Of a DNA stretch of 38,542 nucleotides, positions 16,053 to 26,974 are shown in pieces; within the stretch, counting starts at the first letter, position 1, and each line of letters starts with the position of its first letter. The DNA is taken from the NCBI GenBank assembly GCA_002719395.1, contig PBHM01000009.1, positions 7,797 through 46,338 on the forward strand. The letters are read 5' to 3'. Made by a program: the position numbers and the translations under genes. The notes under the pieces are model-generated. The model ran no database searches and was not told the origin of the DNA. It worked only from the letters and a program-made list of their open reading frames with translations. Source of the DNA: Methanobacteriota archaeon. Its GTDB lineage: Archaea; Thermoplasmatota; Poseidoniia; Poseidoniales; Poseidoniaceae.

Positions 16053-18110
16053 ATGAGAAAGGCCACTATTGTGCTTGTGCTTCTCTTTTGCTTGAGTAGT
16101 TTGAACACATTTCAGGCATCTAATGTAAATCACCAATTCTCCGAAGATGCATTCAAATGTTCGCAGCAAAACGTTTCAGAAGGCGCCAGCATAGATTGCG
16201 AAATTACTGACCTAAATTTCACGAACGTAAATCAGATTCGATATCGTTTTGTGGCCGATGAATTTGATCAAGAAATCAAGTCTGTTCCTGGTAAAAACTT
16301 GATTTCAACCGGATATGTACACACTTGCGCAATCTTAGATAATGCTTCTACAATGTGTTGGGGATCTGATGGGGATGGAAGACTAGGTAACGGTGGAGAG
16401 GATAATACAATATCAAAACCAACTGATTATGTAATCAATCCTGAGGGAGAGACATTCAAATCGATTCATGCAGGTCACGAGAATACCTGCGGAATTACCG
16501 ATTCTGGAAAACTCTATTGCTGGGGAAATAATAACAACGGGAAAAATGGAATAGGATCCACGAACACCGAAAAGTTACCATTTACACCAGTGACATTTGA
16601 ACAAGATACAATCATCGAGAAAATAAGCATTGGACTGTACCACAGTTGCGCGATTGATTCCGAAAATGCAGTATGGTGCTGGGGAAGAGCATGGAATGGA
16701 AATCTTGGCTCTGGAGATGATGCTACGGACCAATATACACCGGTTAAAGTTGAACTTCCCGGAGCAAATGACTTTGCGACAGAAATCGCTGCTGGTGAGA
16801 GATTCACATGTGCGCTGCTTGGAAATGGGGCCATTTCATGCTGGGGATATGATGGAAACTACCAATTGGGAGACTCTCTAGAAACAACAGCAGACCAAAA
16901 TACCCCTCAAAGTTACGTCTCGCTTCCATCCGGAAGAATCGCAGTTGACGTCGATGCTGGTCAACACCACGCATGCGCTGTTTTAGACAATGGGAGTATT
17001 GTTTGCTGGGGGCACAATAATTACGGCATGTTAGGATTTGGTCCCTATTCTTCAATAGCAAACAGCCTTCCTCAATATATCAACACAACCCAGAACGTAA
17101 GTTTCACACAAGTTTCAGCAGGGTATGACCACACTTGCGCACTTTTAGAAAATGGTACGGGGATGTGCTGGGGGCGAAATACCCACGGACAATTAGGAAA
17201 TGATAGCACGACAAACACCGATTACCCAGTTTACATCAATCAATCACAAACCGGTCCATTGATTGCCATTTCTACAAGTTATCTTCACACTTGTGCAATC
17301 AATGCATCAGGAGGAGCATTTTGTTGGGGTTCGGCTAATTCAGGTGCACTCGGTAATTCTGTTAATCACCACAAATCTTGGGCCTATGAATTAGCACCGA
17401 CTCCTGTAACCTGGTCTGGTATGGCTTGGTCAGGAACAATCGGACCGGTTGCAGACAAGGAATGGAACACTGGAAGTTGGCTGAAAGGTTACATGCAAAA
17501 TGATGGTACAAACACATACAACATCAGCATTGACATACCATTAGGATCTATTTATGGAAATTATTCAGTCGAGATTTACATGCTTATGAAAGATGGACAG
17601 CGAAATAGTGCTACCTTCCAAAATGTATTCAAAGTACTCGAGAAGGATAGCGATGGAGATTCTGTTGTTGACTCAGAAGATGCATTTCCTAATGATACCT
17701 CACAATGGGCAGACACAGATAATGATGGTTATGGTGATAATCCAAATGGAACTAATCCCGATGCCTATCCTGATGACCCAGAACGCTGGGAATTAATCGA
17801 CGCCGGTATCGGCTCCGAAGCAGAAAGCCGGTTATCTAACCAAGCAATTTACATTGGCGTAGGGTTAATGCTTGTATTGACATTTTTCCTATTCAGATTT
17901 AGTTCAAAGAAGTCTGATAAGAAAGAATACTCGTCCTCTGTGGATGTATTTGGAATAGATGGAGTCGCGCAGGGTGCAGACTTGACGGAAGTTTCAGAAC
18001 AAGTTGATGCGGTCGTAAATCAACTTGAAAATCTAAAAGATACCATCAGTGAATTGGAAACTAAGAATGAACCTCTTGAAGATGAATATCGGTCTAAGGA
18101 TAAATTCTGA
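16053..18110 (+). CDS. Surface-anchored RCC1-repeat protein with calcium-type repeats
   Basis: The 685-residue product has, in order: a signal peptide (MRKATIVLVLLFCLSSLNTF), seven RCC1-like repeats (about residues 85-455), an Ig-like or beta domain (about 465-530), an Asp-rich thrombospondin-type-3-like segment (DSDGDSVVDSEDAFPND and DTDNDGYGDNPNG, about 532-580), one membrane helix (about 598-616) and a cytoplasmic tail with a short Leu/Glu coiled coil. Each RCC1 blade carries a C(A/G)I or CAL motif and, about ten residues later, a CWG motif, so each blade could hold its own disulfide. GAGGG before the ATG supports the start. RCC1 propellers bind proteins or ligands; here the propeller would face outside. 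The domain reading is firm, the function unknown. This architecture is typical of Poseidoniales surface proteins as far as I recall. Confidence 0.85.
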   Translation: MRKATIVLVLLFCLSSLNTFQASNVNHQFSEDAFKCSQQNVSEGASIDCEITDLNFTNVNQIRYRFVADEFDQEIKSVPGKNLISTGYVHTCAILDNASTMCWGSDGDGRLGNGGEDNTISKPTDYVINPEGETFKSIHAGHENTCGITDSGKLYCWGNNNNGKNGIGSTNTEKLPFTPVTFEQDTIIEKISIGLYHSCAIDSENAVWCWGRAWNGNLGSGDDATDQYTPVKVELPGANDFATEIAAGERFTCALLGNGAISCWGYDGNYQLGDSLETTADQNTPQSYVSLPSGRIAVDVDAGQHHACAVLDNGSIVCWGHNNYGMLGFGPYSSIANSLPQYINTTQNVSFTQVSAGYDHTCALLENGTGMCWGRNTHGQLGNDSTTNTDYPVYINQSQTGPLIAISTSYLHTCAINASGGAFCWGSANSGALGNSVNHHKSWAYELAPTPVTWSGMAWSGTIGPVADKEWNTGSWLKGYMQNDGTNTYNISIDIPLGSIYGNYSVEIYMLMKDGQRNSATFQNVFKVLEKDSDGDSVVDSEDAFPNDTSQWADTDNDGYGDNPNGTNPDAYPDDPERWELIDAGIGSEAESRLSNQAIYIGVGLMLVLTFFLFRFSSKKSDKKEYSSSVDVFGIDGVAQGADLTEVSEQVDAVVNQLENLKDTISELETKNEPLEDEYRSKDKF

Positions 18111-18145
18111 TCACCACGTTCTTCGACATAATTTAAGAGATGTCT

Positions 18146-18709
18146 TCATGATGAAACAACGACTTTAGCGGCTTGCAAGACCCTTTCTTTGAACATGTAT
18201 CCTTTTTCTAGGACTTCAACTACTGTGTTGGTTGGATATTCATCAGAGGCCGGGATTGTGGCGATGGCCTCCATTTTAGAAGGGTCGAATATATCGCCAA
18301 CATTTCCTACCGAGACCAAACCTTCAGATTCGAGCTCCGCCCAAAATTTCTTTCTCACCAAAGTGAAGCCTTCACTGATTGAAGAATCATTTTCAAGATT
18401 GTTAATCGCCCTATCAAAATCATCAAGAACACCAATCATCCTCCTTGATAGCCCCATTGAGCCATACTTGATTGCAGTGGCTTTTTCTGCCATCATACGT
18501 TTTCTCACATTTTGAATTTCAGCCTCTTTGTATGCAATTTCTTTTTCTGCCTTTTCTGCTCGGGCTAAAGCTTGTTCGAGGGGATCCGCCTCTTCTTGGA
18601 TGGTTTCAACAACCACATCAACTTCATCTGAGGTGACAATTTCCTTGTCTTGGACAAGTTCATCATCGACTTGTGAGGATGTATCTCCATCTGAATTGAT
18701 TTCACCCAT
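18146..18709 (-). CDS. grpE: GrpE, nucleotide exchange factor for DnaK
   Basis: GrpE drives ADP release from DnaK during protein folding. The product (187 residues from ATG 18709) has an acidic disordered N-terminus, a long helix (about 45-95, with EQALARAEKAEKEIAYKEAE and NVRKRMMAEK), the family segment VLDDFDRAINNL, and the C-terminal beta domain with GDIFDPSKMEAIATIP and GYMFKERVLQAAKVVV. ATG 18709 follows GGGTG; a TTG at 18739 that overlaps the upstream stop as TTGA is an alternative adding ten residues, but has no Shine-Dalgarno sequence. dnaK and dnaJ are not in the window. It follows an unknown gene on the same strand and converges on the RCC1 gene. Confidence 0.9.
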   Translation of the reverse strand: MGEINSDGDTSSQVDDELVQDKEIVTSDEVDVVVETIQEEADPLEQALARAEKAEKEIAYKEAEIQNVRKRMMAEKATAIKYGSMGLSRRMIGVLDDFDRAINNLENDSSISEGFTLVRKKFWAELESEGLVSVGNVGDIFDPSKMEAIATIPASDEYPTNTVVEVLEKGYMFKERVLQAAKVVVSS

Positions 18710-18735
18710 GCCAGCACCCAATTGATTGACCTTAT

Positions 18736-19401
18736 TCAATCAGACGCTTCAAGTAAAATCTTTAGGTTCCAATTTCCATGTCCCCAATCCTTTGCATCAA
18801 GGTGTTCTCGACCGAGAATTTGTACACAATTTTGACGATTGACGGCGTGATGTAATTTTCTCGCAGCCTTATCATGGGCTTCAAATGTTGGCATAATATG
18901 AGGATCTTCTCTTTCATCAAGTGTTTCCCCCAACGCCTCTCTGCGTTTCATCCAATTTTCACAAACATCTTTTGCGAATTGATCTTCGCCAATAATTCTA
19001 AGGTTTTCATTTACCTTTTCCCAACATAATTCATCATACATGTCATCAACGTGTTCGATTGGATTACCAATAGCCTGCTCAAGATAAATGAAACAGCGAC
19101 CTTCCCAAGATTCCCAATGACCAAATGACGCCCATTCCATAAGGAGGAGTAAAAGCGAGTGATTCTTCTGCATCTTCAATACATCAATAACACGACCCTC
19201 ACCGACAGCTTGGTCCATGAGGTCAAGGATATCTGATTCAGCATCAATATCGAATGAACGAGATAACTTGGTGTCTTTTGGAGGCCTTTTTTCTCGCAAA
19301 AGCCCTTTTTCAAGTTGAACATACATTTCATTCCAATGAAGATTCAGCAAAAAATTGAGACTTTCTTCATCTATCAGATGAAGACGCATTTCGATGCCCA
19401 T
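18736..19401 (-). CDS. Conserved-looking acidic protein of unknown function upstream of grpE
   Basis: I do not recognise this 221-residue protein. It is acidic, probably soluble and mostly helical, with no signal peptide or membrane segment. Features that stand out are a Trp-rich centre (LLMEWASFGHWESWEGRCF, about 87-105), ELCWEKVNENL, a His-rich stretch (HDKAARKLHHAV) and a final DWGHGNWNLKILLEASD. The last codons overlap a possible TTG start of grpE, so the two are probably translated together. An in-frame ATG four codons later (MRLHLID) could be the real start; neither has a good Shine-Dalgarno sequence. A link to protein folding is suggested only by the grpE neighbour. Confidence 0.65.
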   Translation of the reverse strand: MGIEMRLHLIDEESLNFLLNLHWNEMYVQLEKGLLREKRPPKDTKLSRSFDIDAESDILDLMDQAVGEGRVIDVLKMQKNHSLLLLLMEWASFGHWESWEGRCFIYLEQAIGNPIEHVDDMYDELCWEKVNENLRIIGEDQFAKDVCENWMKRREALGETLDEREDPHIMPTFEAHDKAARKLHHAVNRQNCVQILGREHLDAKDWGHGNWNLKILLEASD

Positions 19402-19510
19402 GTTACTGCGGACGACTCCTCACGTTTGAGGGCATCGTTTGTCTTAAGTCAAGCCTTGGTGTGAAGAGCATTCAAGAAGCCTCTATCATTCCCCTTGCAT
19501 AGGGAGAGAG
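19402..19510. other. Divergent intergenic region between unknown gene and DRG GTPase
   Basis: This 109-base gap must hold the promoters of two divergent units. I see no strong TATA box, tRNA or small open frame. AGGGAGAGAG at its right end is the ribosome binding site for the GTPase gene. Confidence 0.4.
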
Positions 19511-20626
19511 ATGGCTACCATCAAAGAGCAAATTCAGATGCTCTATGATGAGATTAATAAAACCCAAAAAAACAAAGCAACTAATGCACACATTGGTAAG
19601 CTTAAAGCAAAGATTGCTCAATTAAAAAATAAAGAAGAAAAAGCTGCAGCTTCAGCAAAGGCATCCGGTCCCGCCAAAGGATTTGAAGTTCGAAAATCCG
19701 GTGATGCCACCGTTGCGTTAGTTGGTTTTCCAAGTGTTGGAAAATCAACACTTATCTCTAAATTAACCGATGCAAAATCAGAGACTGGTAATTTTGAATT
19801 TACAACTTTAACATGTATTCCGGGGCTAATGGAACATCGTGGTGCAAAGATTCAAATTTTGGACTTGCCGGGTCTAATCAAAGGAGCTGCGGAAGGTAAA
19901 GGAAGAGGAAAAGAAATCCTTGGAGTTATACGTTCTGCGGACATGGTGTTATATATTGTCGATCCATTTCAAAAGTCACATTTTGCTGTTTTGAATAGAG
20001 AACTTGAAAACGCAGGCATGCGACTAAATGAAGTTAAGCCAGCGGTTTTTATCAAAAGAACAGACCGTGGAGGTATTGATGTACGTTCTACCGTTGAACA
20101 AACGCAATTGAGGGACGAAGAGATTGGTGAAATCATTCGGAGTTTCGGGTATACATCAGCGGTTGTCACGCTAAGATGTGACGTAACACCCGACCAAATC
20201 GTAGATGTTCTTGCTGGGAATCGAGTATATTCTCGCTCTGTTGTGGCGGTTAACAAAATAGATATCGCTGAAGAAAAATCAATTGTCTCTATGGAAAAAA
20301 GTTTACCTCAAACATGGCCAGTAATGAGAATTTCAGCTTACAAGGATATTGGCTTGGATGCGTTGAAAGATTTCATTTATGATAATCTAGGGTTTATGCG
20401 AATTTACCTCAAACCTCAAGGACAAGAGGCAGATATGGTGGAACCGCTCATTGTGAAAGATGATTCTACAGTTGAAATGATTTGCAATAGACTTCACAGA
20501 GATTTCGTGAGAAAATTTAGGTTTGCCAGATTAAAAGGACCGAGTGCAAAATTTGATTGGCAAAGAGTTGGACTCGATCATCTTCTCAAAGATGGTGATG
20601 TATTATCCATCATCGTCAAGAGATAG
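19511..20626 (+). CDS. DRG-family (Obg-related) GTP-binding protein with TGS domain
   Basis: A 371-residue archaeal DRG (developmentally regulated GTP-binding) protein, a cytoplasmic translation-linked GTPase. It has a basic helical N-terminus (about 1-55), the G domain with G1 GFPSVGKST (72-80), G3 DLPGLIKGAAEGKGRGKE and G4 NKID, the S5D2-like insertion typical of DRG proteins, and a C-terminal TGS domain (about 290-371, ending in LKDGDVLSIIVKR). Length and order match archaeal and eukaryotic DRG1/DRG2. The start has a strong AGGGAGAG ribosome binding site. It is 60 bases upstream of groES but probably a separate transcription unit. Confidence 0.93.
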   Translation: MATIKEQIQMLYDEINKTQKNKATNAHIGKLKAKIAQLKNKEEKAAASAKASGPAKGFEVRKSGDATVALVGFPSVGKSTLISKLTDAKSETGNFEFTTLTCIPGLMEHRGAKIQILDLPGLIKGAAEGKGRGKEILGVIRSADMVLYIVDPFQKSHFAVLNRELENAGMRLNEVKPAVFIKRTDRGGIDVRSTVEQTQLRDEEIGEIIRSFGYTSAVVTLRCDVTPDQIVDVLAGNRVYSRSVVAVNKIDIAEEKSIVSMEKSLPQTWPVMRISAYKDIGLDALKDFIYDNLGFMRIYLKPQGQEADMVEPLIVKDDSTVEMICNRLHRDFVRKFRFARLKGPSAKFDWQRVGLDHLLKDGDVLSIIVKR

Positions 20627-20642
20627 TGGGTCAAACGTCAAC

Positions 20643-20650
20643 TTCAAATA
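20643..20650 (+). promoter_or_regulatory. Possible TATA box for groES-groEL
   Basis: TTCAAATA lies about 40-46 bases upstream of the groES start in the short gap after the DRG gene. Its position suits an archaeal TATA element with a short leader. There is no clear inverted repeat of the CIRCE type seen upstream of many bacterial groE operons. The call rests on sequence and spacing alone. Confidence 0.25.
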
Positions 20651-20688
20651 GGACCGGACTATGTAACCACCAGTTCAGTAGTTGAGTG

Positions 20689-20964
20689 ATGGAAATGAGT
20701 GTAGGAATTGAACCTTTAGCAGCAATGGTGTTACTTGAAAAAGAAGCCGCACCTGAAAAAACACAATCTGGCCTACTTCTTCCCGAGGAAGCCAGAGAAA
20801 AAATGAACGTCGGAGTTATTCTCGCTGTTGGTCCTGATGTGGAACATGTTTCCGTCGGTGATCGAGTTATTCATCGCTCATATGGAGGAACAACCATCGA
20901 ATGGTTAGGAATTGAATATTTGCTCATCAAAGAAGAAGATCTTCAAGCAAAGGTAGGTAACTGA
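20689..20964 (+). CDS. groES: GroES co-chaperonin (bacterial type)
   Basis: GroES caps the GroEL ring during folding. The 91-residue product has the Cpn10 pattern: an N-terminal strand (GIEPLAAMVLLEKE), the mobile loop APEKTQSGLLLPE, then VGVILAVGPD, VSVGDRVIHRSYGGTTIEW and a closing YLLIKEEDLQA. The start is uncertain among GTG 20686, ATG 20689 and ATG 20695; none has a strong ribosome binding site, and ATG 20695 (MSVGIEPLAAM) is closest to the family start. It is 15 bases before groEL. Archaea usually rely on thermosomes, which need no GroES, so this gene marks a bacterial-type system. Confidence 0.92.
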   Translation: MEMSVGIEPLAAMVLLEKEAAPEKTQSGLLLPEEAREKMNVGVILAVGPDVEHVSVGDRVIHRSYGGTTIEWLGIEYLLIKEEDLQAKVGN

Positions 20965-20976
20965 ATAGAGGTGTAG

Positions 20977-22632
<1,656 letters not shown>

Positions 22633-22640
22633 TTCGTCAG

Positions 22641-22958
22641 TTATTCCCAGATACCCATATCCATTCTCGCATCCTCAGTAGCATGAACCCGAGGGTCCCA
22701 TCTCGGTGACCAGACCAGATTTACGTGAACAGAATCTAAACCTTCCGTTTTGAGAGCCGCTCGATGTGTTGCTGCCATTATTTCAGGTGCGGACGGGCAT
22801 CCCGGGCTTGTCAATGTGATATCGATTTCAGCATGCATTTGGTCCTCTTTATCGATGATTCTTACGCCATAAACCAGTCCCAAGTCTACGATTGAGATTT
22901 TCAATTCTGGATCTTCTACCTCTGAAAGGCTTTTCATTATCATATCCTGATCTAACAT
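22641..22958 (-). CDS. MIP18-family (DUF59) Fe-S assembly protein, SufT/PaaD-like
   Basis: A 105-residue cytoplasmic protein of the MIP18/DUF59 family, which takes part in Fe-S cluster maturation. It has the family core DPELKISIVDLGLVYGVRI and the TSPGCP motif with the conserved Cys (C54), then a short acidic and basic tail. The ATG at 22958 overlaps the sufE stop (TGATG) and follows GGAGA; a TTG at 22961 is a weaker alternative. As the last gene of the suf operon it probably acts as a SufT-like maturation factor. It is not a phenylacetate-oxidation PaaD, because no paa genes are near. Confidence 0.87.
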   Translation of the reverse strand: MLDQDMIMKSLSEVEDPELKISIVDLGLVYGVRIIDKEDQMHAEIDITLTSPGCPSAPEIMAATHRAALKTEGLDSVHVNLVWSPRWDPRVHATEDARMDMGIWE

Positions 22959-23368
22959 CAAAATTTCTCCTTAACCTCTGATTGAATCATATCGAACATG
23001 GTTCGAAATCCATTCGAACGACTTGGAGTCAACGAATTAAGTATTCCCATGTCAATGGCAAATTGAGGGGTTAATGAAAGGACAAATGCTGGAGACTTTC
23101 CATTCATTACAACGGACAATATTCCCATTAAACCCTGAACTATCTTTGCATCCGCTGCAGCTCTTGTATGCACCAAACCTTCTCGGTTTTCGACAACAAT
23201 ATGTGCTTGGGATTGGCAGCCTCTGACAAGATTATCATCGCTCCATTCATCAAGCGTTAATTCATCAACCTCATCTGCGAAATCCATAAGCAACTCAAGA
23301 CGTTCCATCGCATCATCTATCTCAGAGAATTCTTCAACTAATTCCTCCAAAGAAGGTGTGTCATTCAT
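22958..23368 (-). CDS. sufE: SufE, sulfur acceptor for SufS
   Basis: SufE takes persulfide sulfur from SufS and hands it to SufB. The 136-residue product has the conserved acceptor Cys in LVRGCQSQAHI (C51, the same number as E. coli SufE), then ADAKIVQGLMGILSVVMNGKSP. The ATG at 23368 overlaps the sufS stop as ATGA and follows GGAGAGG. A much longer in-frame opening up to 23497 lies inside sufS and lacks family sequence, so it is rejected. Tight coupling with sufS and the MIP18-type gene supports one operon. Confidence 0.92.
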   Translation of the reverse strand: MNDTPSLEELVEEFSEIDDAMERLELLMDFADEVDELTLDEWSDDNLVRGCQSQAHIVVENREGLVHTRAAADAKIVQGLMGILSVVMNGKSPAFVLSLTPQFAIDMGILNSLTPSRSNGFRTMFDMIQSEVKEKF

Positions 23369-24561
23369 GAGAACCTCTCCACAATGCTTTCGATGGTCGA
23401 TAACATCGTTTCCACTTCTTCTTGTGTATTGTATAGGTAGAATGAGGCCCGCAAAGTCCCGTTGACTCCAAGTTTTTCCATGAGCGGTTGCGCACAATGA
23501 TGTCCAGTTCTCAATGCGATGCCACGAGCATCGAGCAATCTTGCCATGTCTTCAGGATGCACCTTATCATGAATAAAGGATACTACAGCAGAATCACCAT
23601 CAGTGTGCTGACCAAAAACGGTCATGCCTGGTATTGCTCTCAACCGATTTGCGGTGTGTCTTGCCATATCCAATAACCTTTCGTGTTCAAATTGCAAATC
23701 GATCTTGGAGAGCCAATTTATCGCTGCGTCCCATCCAACTGCCTCTGCAATCTTGGGCGTCCCTGCCTCAAATTTATGTTCATTTTTCTGATAAGTCGAG
23801 CCTTCTAAAGTGACGGTTTCAATCATATCTCCCCCTCCCATGAAAGGTTCCATTTCCAGAAAAGTTCCTGGCGAAACCAACAAACAACCAATTCCGGTTG
23901 GGCCACACATTTTGTGAGCACTGCAGGCAAGGAAATCAATATTCATTGAAGTAAAATCAATCCTTGAATGAGGAACAGCTTGTGCAGCGTCGATGAGAAC
24001 TTTGGCACCGTGCTTTTTGGATATACTTACGATTTCTTCTACTGGGTTTCTGGCCCCCAATACATTGCTTGTATGAACGAAGCAAACAAGTTTTACACCT
24101 TCCATAGATGCCCTGAGCAATTCCATATCGAGCGTGTGATCCTCGGCTACGGGCACATAACGTAATTCCACACCTATCTCTCGAGATAACATCTGCCAAG
24201 GGACAATATCACTATGATGTTCCATCTCTGTAAGTAGAACAACATCTCCCTTGTTCAGATTATGTTTTCCCCATGCATGAGCTGCTAAGTTAATCGCTTC
24301 TGTGGTACCGCTTGTAAAAATGACTTTTTCTGCGCTAAACCATTTTCGTAGGTTTTCTCTACAGGATTCATATGCTTCTGTTGACTCTCCAGCAAGAGTA
24401 TGAACCGCCCGATGAACATTGGCATTCATCGATTGATAATAATCGGTCATCGCATCGATGACTACCTTTGGTTTCTGAGTTGTTGCGGCATTATCGAAAT
24501 AGATAAGTGAACGTCCATTCACTTCTCGCTGAAGAATAGGGAAATCATCTCTGATAGCCAT
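23365..24561 (-). CDS. sufS: SufS cysteine desulfurase
   Basis: A PLP-dependent group II cysteine desulfurase that turns cysteine into alanine and an enzyme persulfide. Counting from ATG 24561 (398 residues), IRDDFPILQREVNG and FDNAATTQKP open the protein, TEMEHHSDIVPW holds the PLP-stacking His, VLIDAAQAVPH the pyridine-binding Asp, ACSAHKMCGPTG the Schiff-base lysine (K217) and RTGHHCAQPL the active-site Cys (C356). The start 24561 makes a TAATG overlap with sufD and has GGTGAT before it; ATG 24576 would add five residues. Sulfur goes on to SufE and the SufBCD scaffold. Confidence 0.94.
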   Translation of the reverse strand: MAIRDDFPILQREVNGRSLIYFDNAATTQKPKVVIDAMTDYYQSMNANVHRAVHTLAGESTEAYESCRENLRKWFSAEKVIFTSGTTEAINLAAHAWGKHNLNKGDVVLLTEMEHHSDIVPWQMLSREIGVELRYVPVAEDHTLDMELLRASMEGVKLVCFVHTSNVLGARNPVEEIVSISKKHGAKVLIDAAQAVPHSRIDFTSMNIDFLACSAHKMCGPTGIGCLLVSPGTFLEMEPFMGGGDMIETVTLEGSTYQKNEHKFEAGTPKIAEAVGWDAAINWLSKIDLQFEHERLLDMARHTANRLRAIPGMTVFGQHTDGDSAVVSFIHDKVHPEDMARLLDARGIALRTGHHCAQPLMEKLGVNGTLRASFYLYNTQEEVETMLSTIESIVERFS

Positions 24562-25577
24562 TAAATCACCAGACATTGTAAATGCAAAGTTAACTCATCT
24601 CTCAAAAAAGCGACCACTTCTTTGTTACGAATTTCTCTAAAAGCGTCGATAAGAAAACCCTCTGCAATAAGAGCAACTGCTTCTTCTTGATTCATTCCTC
24701 GACTCATCAGGTAATGGATTTGAGAGGGATTTACTGGTGCTGATGCAGCCCCGTGCCCTGCTTTTACATCATCTGCCAAGACCTCAAGTTCTGGAATAGA
24801 TTCCGCACGAGCCTTTTCTGAGAGGAGAAGGTTTCTAAAAACTTGATTTGCATCGCTCTGATGACATTGCTCATCTATGGTAAGCATTCCAGTTCCAATG
24901 CTTCTGGATGCACCATCGCATGCAGCATGTGAGACCAACGTTGAATTCGTATTTGGGGAAGCATGGTGAATTTCAAAATGGTGGTCATCATGCCTTTTTT
25001 CACTACCATAAATAGCAGCACCTACGGCACATTCAGACCCTTTATATGCTAAATTAATTCGAACATCTGATTTGCAGGTGAGACCCCCTCCAGATAGCGT
25101 TGCATGTTCAATTCGAGCGTCTCGGTGAATGACCCAATCTTCGCTTCTCAAAAAAACCGAATCAGAGGTGAGTTGATTGACAAATCCAACGCTTAGACAT
25201 CCTCCAGAGAGTACTTCTCCATGAATTCGAAGGCCAACCCAACCTGCTTCTCCAACTAAACGAATCATCAGTTGAGCGTGTCCTTTTGCGACAATTTTCA
25301 AAGAAGAAGCAGTGATATGACCAGATGCTTTTACATCAATAGTCATGCATTCATTTGCGATGACAAGTTCTTCTCCTTTACTCATTTCATGTAAAAGAGA
25401 CCTTGATATTTCTTCGCTTGCAGGCAATTCTGAAGGAATTAATTCTGCCCCAGTAATACTCATTTGTCTTGATTCTGGAACATCGTGAGGCTCTGTAGGG
25501 TGCATTCTTTTCCAAGGCGTATAGCGCCATAGGTGTTCAGAAAGATGAGGTATGAGAATTTCAGAATGAGATTTCAA
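24561..25577 (-). CDS. sufD: SufD, SufBCD scaffold subunit
   Basis: A 338-residue SufB/SufD-family protein that pairs with SufB and SufC in the Fe-S assembly scaffold. The N-terminal segment [11 protein letters not shown] matches the RYTP region of SufD; the middle is the parallel beta-helix with [20 protein letters not shown]; the end has [34 protein letters not shown], the conserved SufB/D C-terminal helix. The start is TTG 25577, which overlaps the sufB stop as TTGA and follows GGAGGG at nine bases; the next ATG would remove the conserved N-terminus. This TTG is one of several non-ATG starts in the window. Confidence 0.91.
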   Translation of the reverse strand: MKSHSEILIPHLSEHLWRYTPWKRMHPTEPHDVPESRQMSITGAELIPSELPASEEISRSLLHEMSKGEELVIANECMTIDVKASGHITASSLKIVAKGHAQLMIRLVGEAGWVGLRIHGEVLSGGCLSVGFVNQLTSDSVFLRSEDWVIHRDARIEHATLSGGGLTCKSDVRINLAYKGSECAVGAAIYGSEKRHDDHHFEIHHASPNTNSTLVSHAACDGASRSIGTGMLTIDEQCHQSDANQVFRNLLLSEKARAESIPELEVLADDVKAGHGAASAPVNPSQIHYLMSRGMNQEEAVALIAEGFLIDAFREIRNKEVVAFLRDELTLHLQCLVI

Positions 25578-26974
25578 CCGATGGAACCCTCCATCTCTAA
25601 CTCAAGGAGCCGGTTTAATTCAACGGCATATTCCATTGGCAGTTCACGTGTGAATGGTTCAAAAAATCCATTGACAATCATTGCCATGGCTTCATCTTCA
25701 GCATGACCTCTACTCATCAAGTAAAACAACTGATCGTCGCTTACCTTTGACACGCTTGCTTCATGCTCTAAATCCGATGATGCATTTCCAATTTCCATGG
25801 TTGGATAGGTGTCAGATTGACTGTCTTCATCCAACAAAAGTGCATCACAGACGACCTTTGAACGACAGTTCTTGGCTTTTGGAGATACTTTTAGTAGGCC
25901 TCTGTAAGACGACCTTCCACCATACTTCGAAATTGATTTTGACAAAATGTTTGAAGTTGTATTCGAGGCCAAGTGGTGAACTTTTGCTCCAGCATCTTGG
26001 TGTTGCCCCTTTCCTGCATAAGCAACGGAAATCACTTCAGCATGGGCTCCCTCTCCTTTCAATATAACAGCGGGATACTTCATTGTCAATTTTGAACCGA
26101 TGTTTCCATCTACCCACTCTATCACAGCATCCTCGTGTGCTATTCCCCTTTTCGTTACCAAATTGTAGACATTTGCCGACCAATTCTGAACGGTTGAGTA
26201 ACGAATTTTTGCACCTGGTAAAGCAATTAATTCCACCACTGCAGAGTGCAGACTTTCAGTTGAATAATTTGGAGCCGTACATCCCTCTACATAATGAATG
26301 GAACTACCTTCGTCAGCAATAATCAACGTACGTTCAAATTGACCCATATTTTTCGCATTAATTCTGAAATATGCCTGCACTGGCATGGTAACATGGACTC
26401 CTTTAGGAACATAAATGAATGATCCTCCGGACCATACAGCTGTGTTGAGGGCTGAAAACTTGTTATCCGAATAAGGCACCACTGAACCAAAATATTTCTT
26501 GACTATTTCCGGATGTTCCTTAAGACCTGAATCCATGTCAAAGAAAAGAACTCCCTGAGAGGTTAGGTCTTCTCGGATAGAGTGATAAACAGCCTCCGAT
26601 TCATATTGCGCAGTTACTCCACCGAGCCATTTTTGTTCAGCCTCTGGAATACCCAAGCGGTCGAAGGTTCGTTTGATTTCTTCTGGAACATCATCCCAAT
26701 CACGTTCTGTTCCTTCACTCGAACGAAGGAAATACGTTACTGCCTCAAAATCAATCGATTTTAGCATACCTGTGTTTCCCCAATCAGGCATTGGTCTTTC
26801 GATAAAATGCTTGTAAGCCTTGAGCCTTATTTCAGTCATCCATTCGGGTTCATCCTTAAGAGCTGAAATATCTCTAACGACTTGTTCAGACAATCCCTTA
26901 TCAAACCGTATGGTAGCGTTTTCTGAGTCATGAAAGCCGTACTTGTAGTCACCAATTACATCATCTTGAGTCAT
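25574..26974 (-). CDS. sufB: SufB, Fe-S cluster scaffold
   Basis: SufB is the scaffold on which the nascent Fe-S cluster is built with sulfur from SufE. The 466-residue product is of usual length and has [20 protein letters not shown], the [11 protein letters not shown] stretch with a conserved Cys, the beta-helix [35 protein letters not shown] and [18 protein letters not shown]. The ATG at 26974 overlaps the sufC stop as ATGA and has a near-perfect GGAGGTGA ribosome binding site inside the end of sufC. SufB and SufD are distinct here, as in bacterial sufBCD operons. Confidence 0.95.
   Translation of the reverse strand: MTQDDVIGDYKYGFHDSENATIRFDKGLSEQVVRDISALKDEPEWMTEIRLKAYKHFIERPMPDWGNTGMLKSIDFEAVTYFLRSSEGTERDWDDVPEEIKRTFDRLGIPEAEQKWLGGVTAQYESEAVYHSIREDLTSQGVLFFDMDSGLKEHPEIVKKYFGSVVPYSDNKFSALNTAVWSGGSFIYVPKGVHVTMPVQAYFRINAKNMGQFERTLIIADEGSSIHYVEGCTAPNYSTESLHSAVVELIALPGAKIRYSTVQNWSANVYNLVTKRGIAHEDAVIEWVDGNIGSKLTMKYPAVILKGEGAHAEVISVAYAGKGQHQDAGAKVHHLASNTTSNILSKSISKYGGRSSYRGLLKVSPKAKNCRSKVVCDALLLDEDSQSDTYPTMEIGNASSDLEHEASVSKVSDDQLFYLMSRGHAEDEAMAMIVNGFFEPFTRELPMEYAVELNRLLELEMEGSIG

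Noticed and set aside
19402-19510. tRNA or small RNA gene in the gap between the unknown gene and the DRG gene
   Set aside because: No cloverleaf, conserved T-loop or other structure could be found by eye.
22958-23497. Longer N-terminus for SufE reaching into sufS
   Set aside because: The extra 43 residues lie within sufS and do not look like SufE; ATG 23368 has a ribosome binding site and ATGA overlap.
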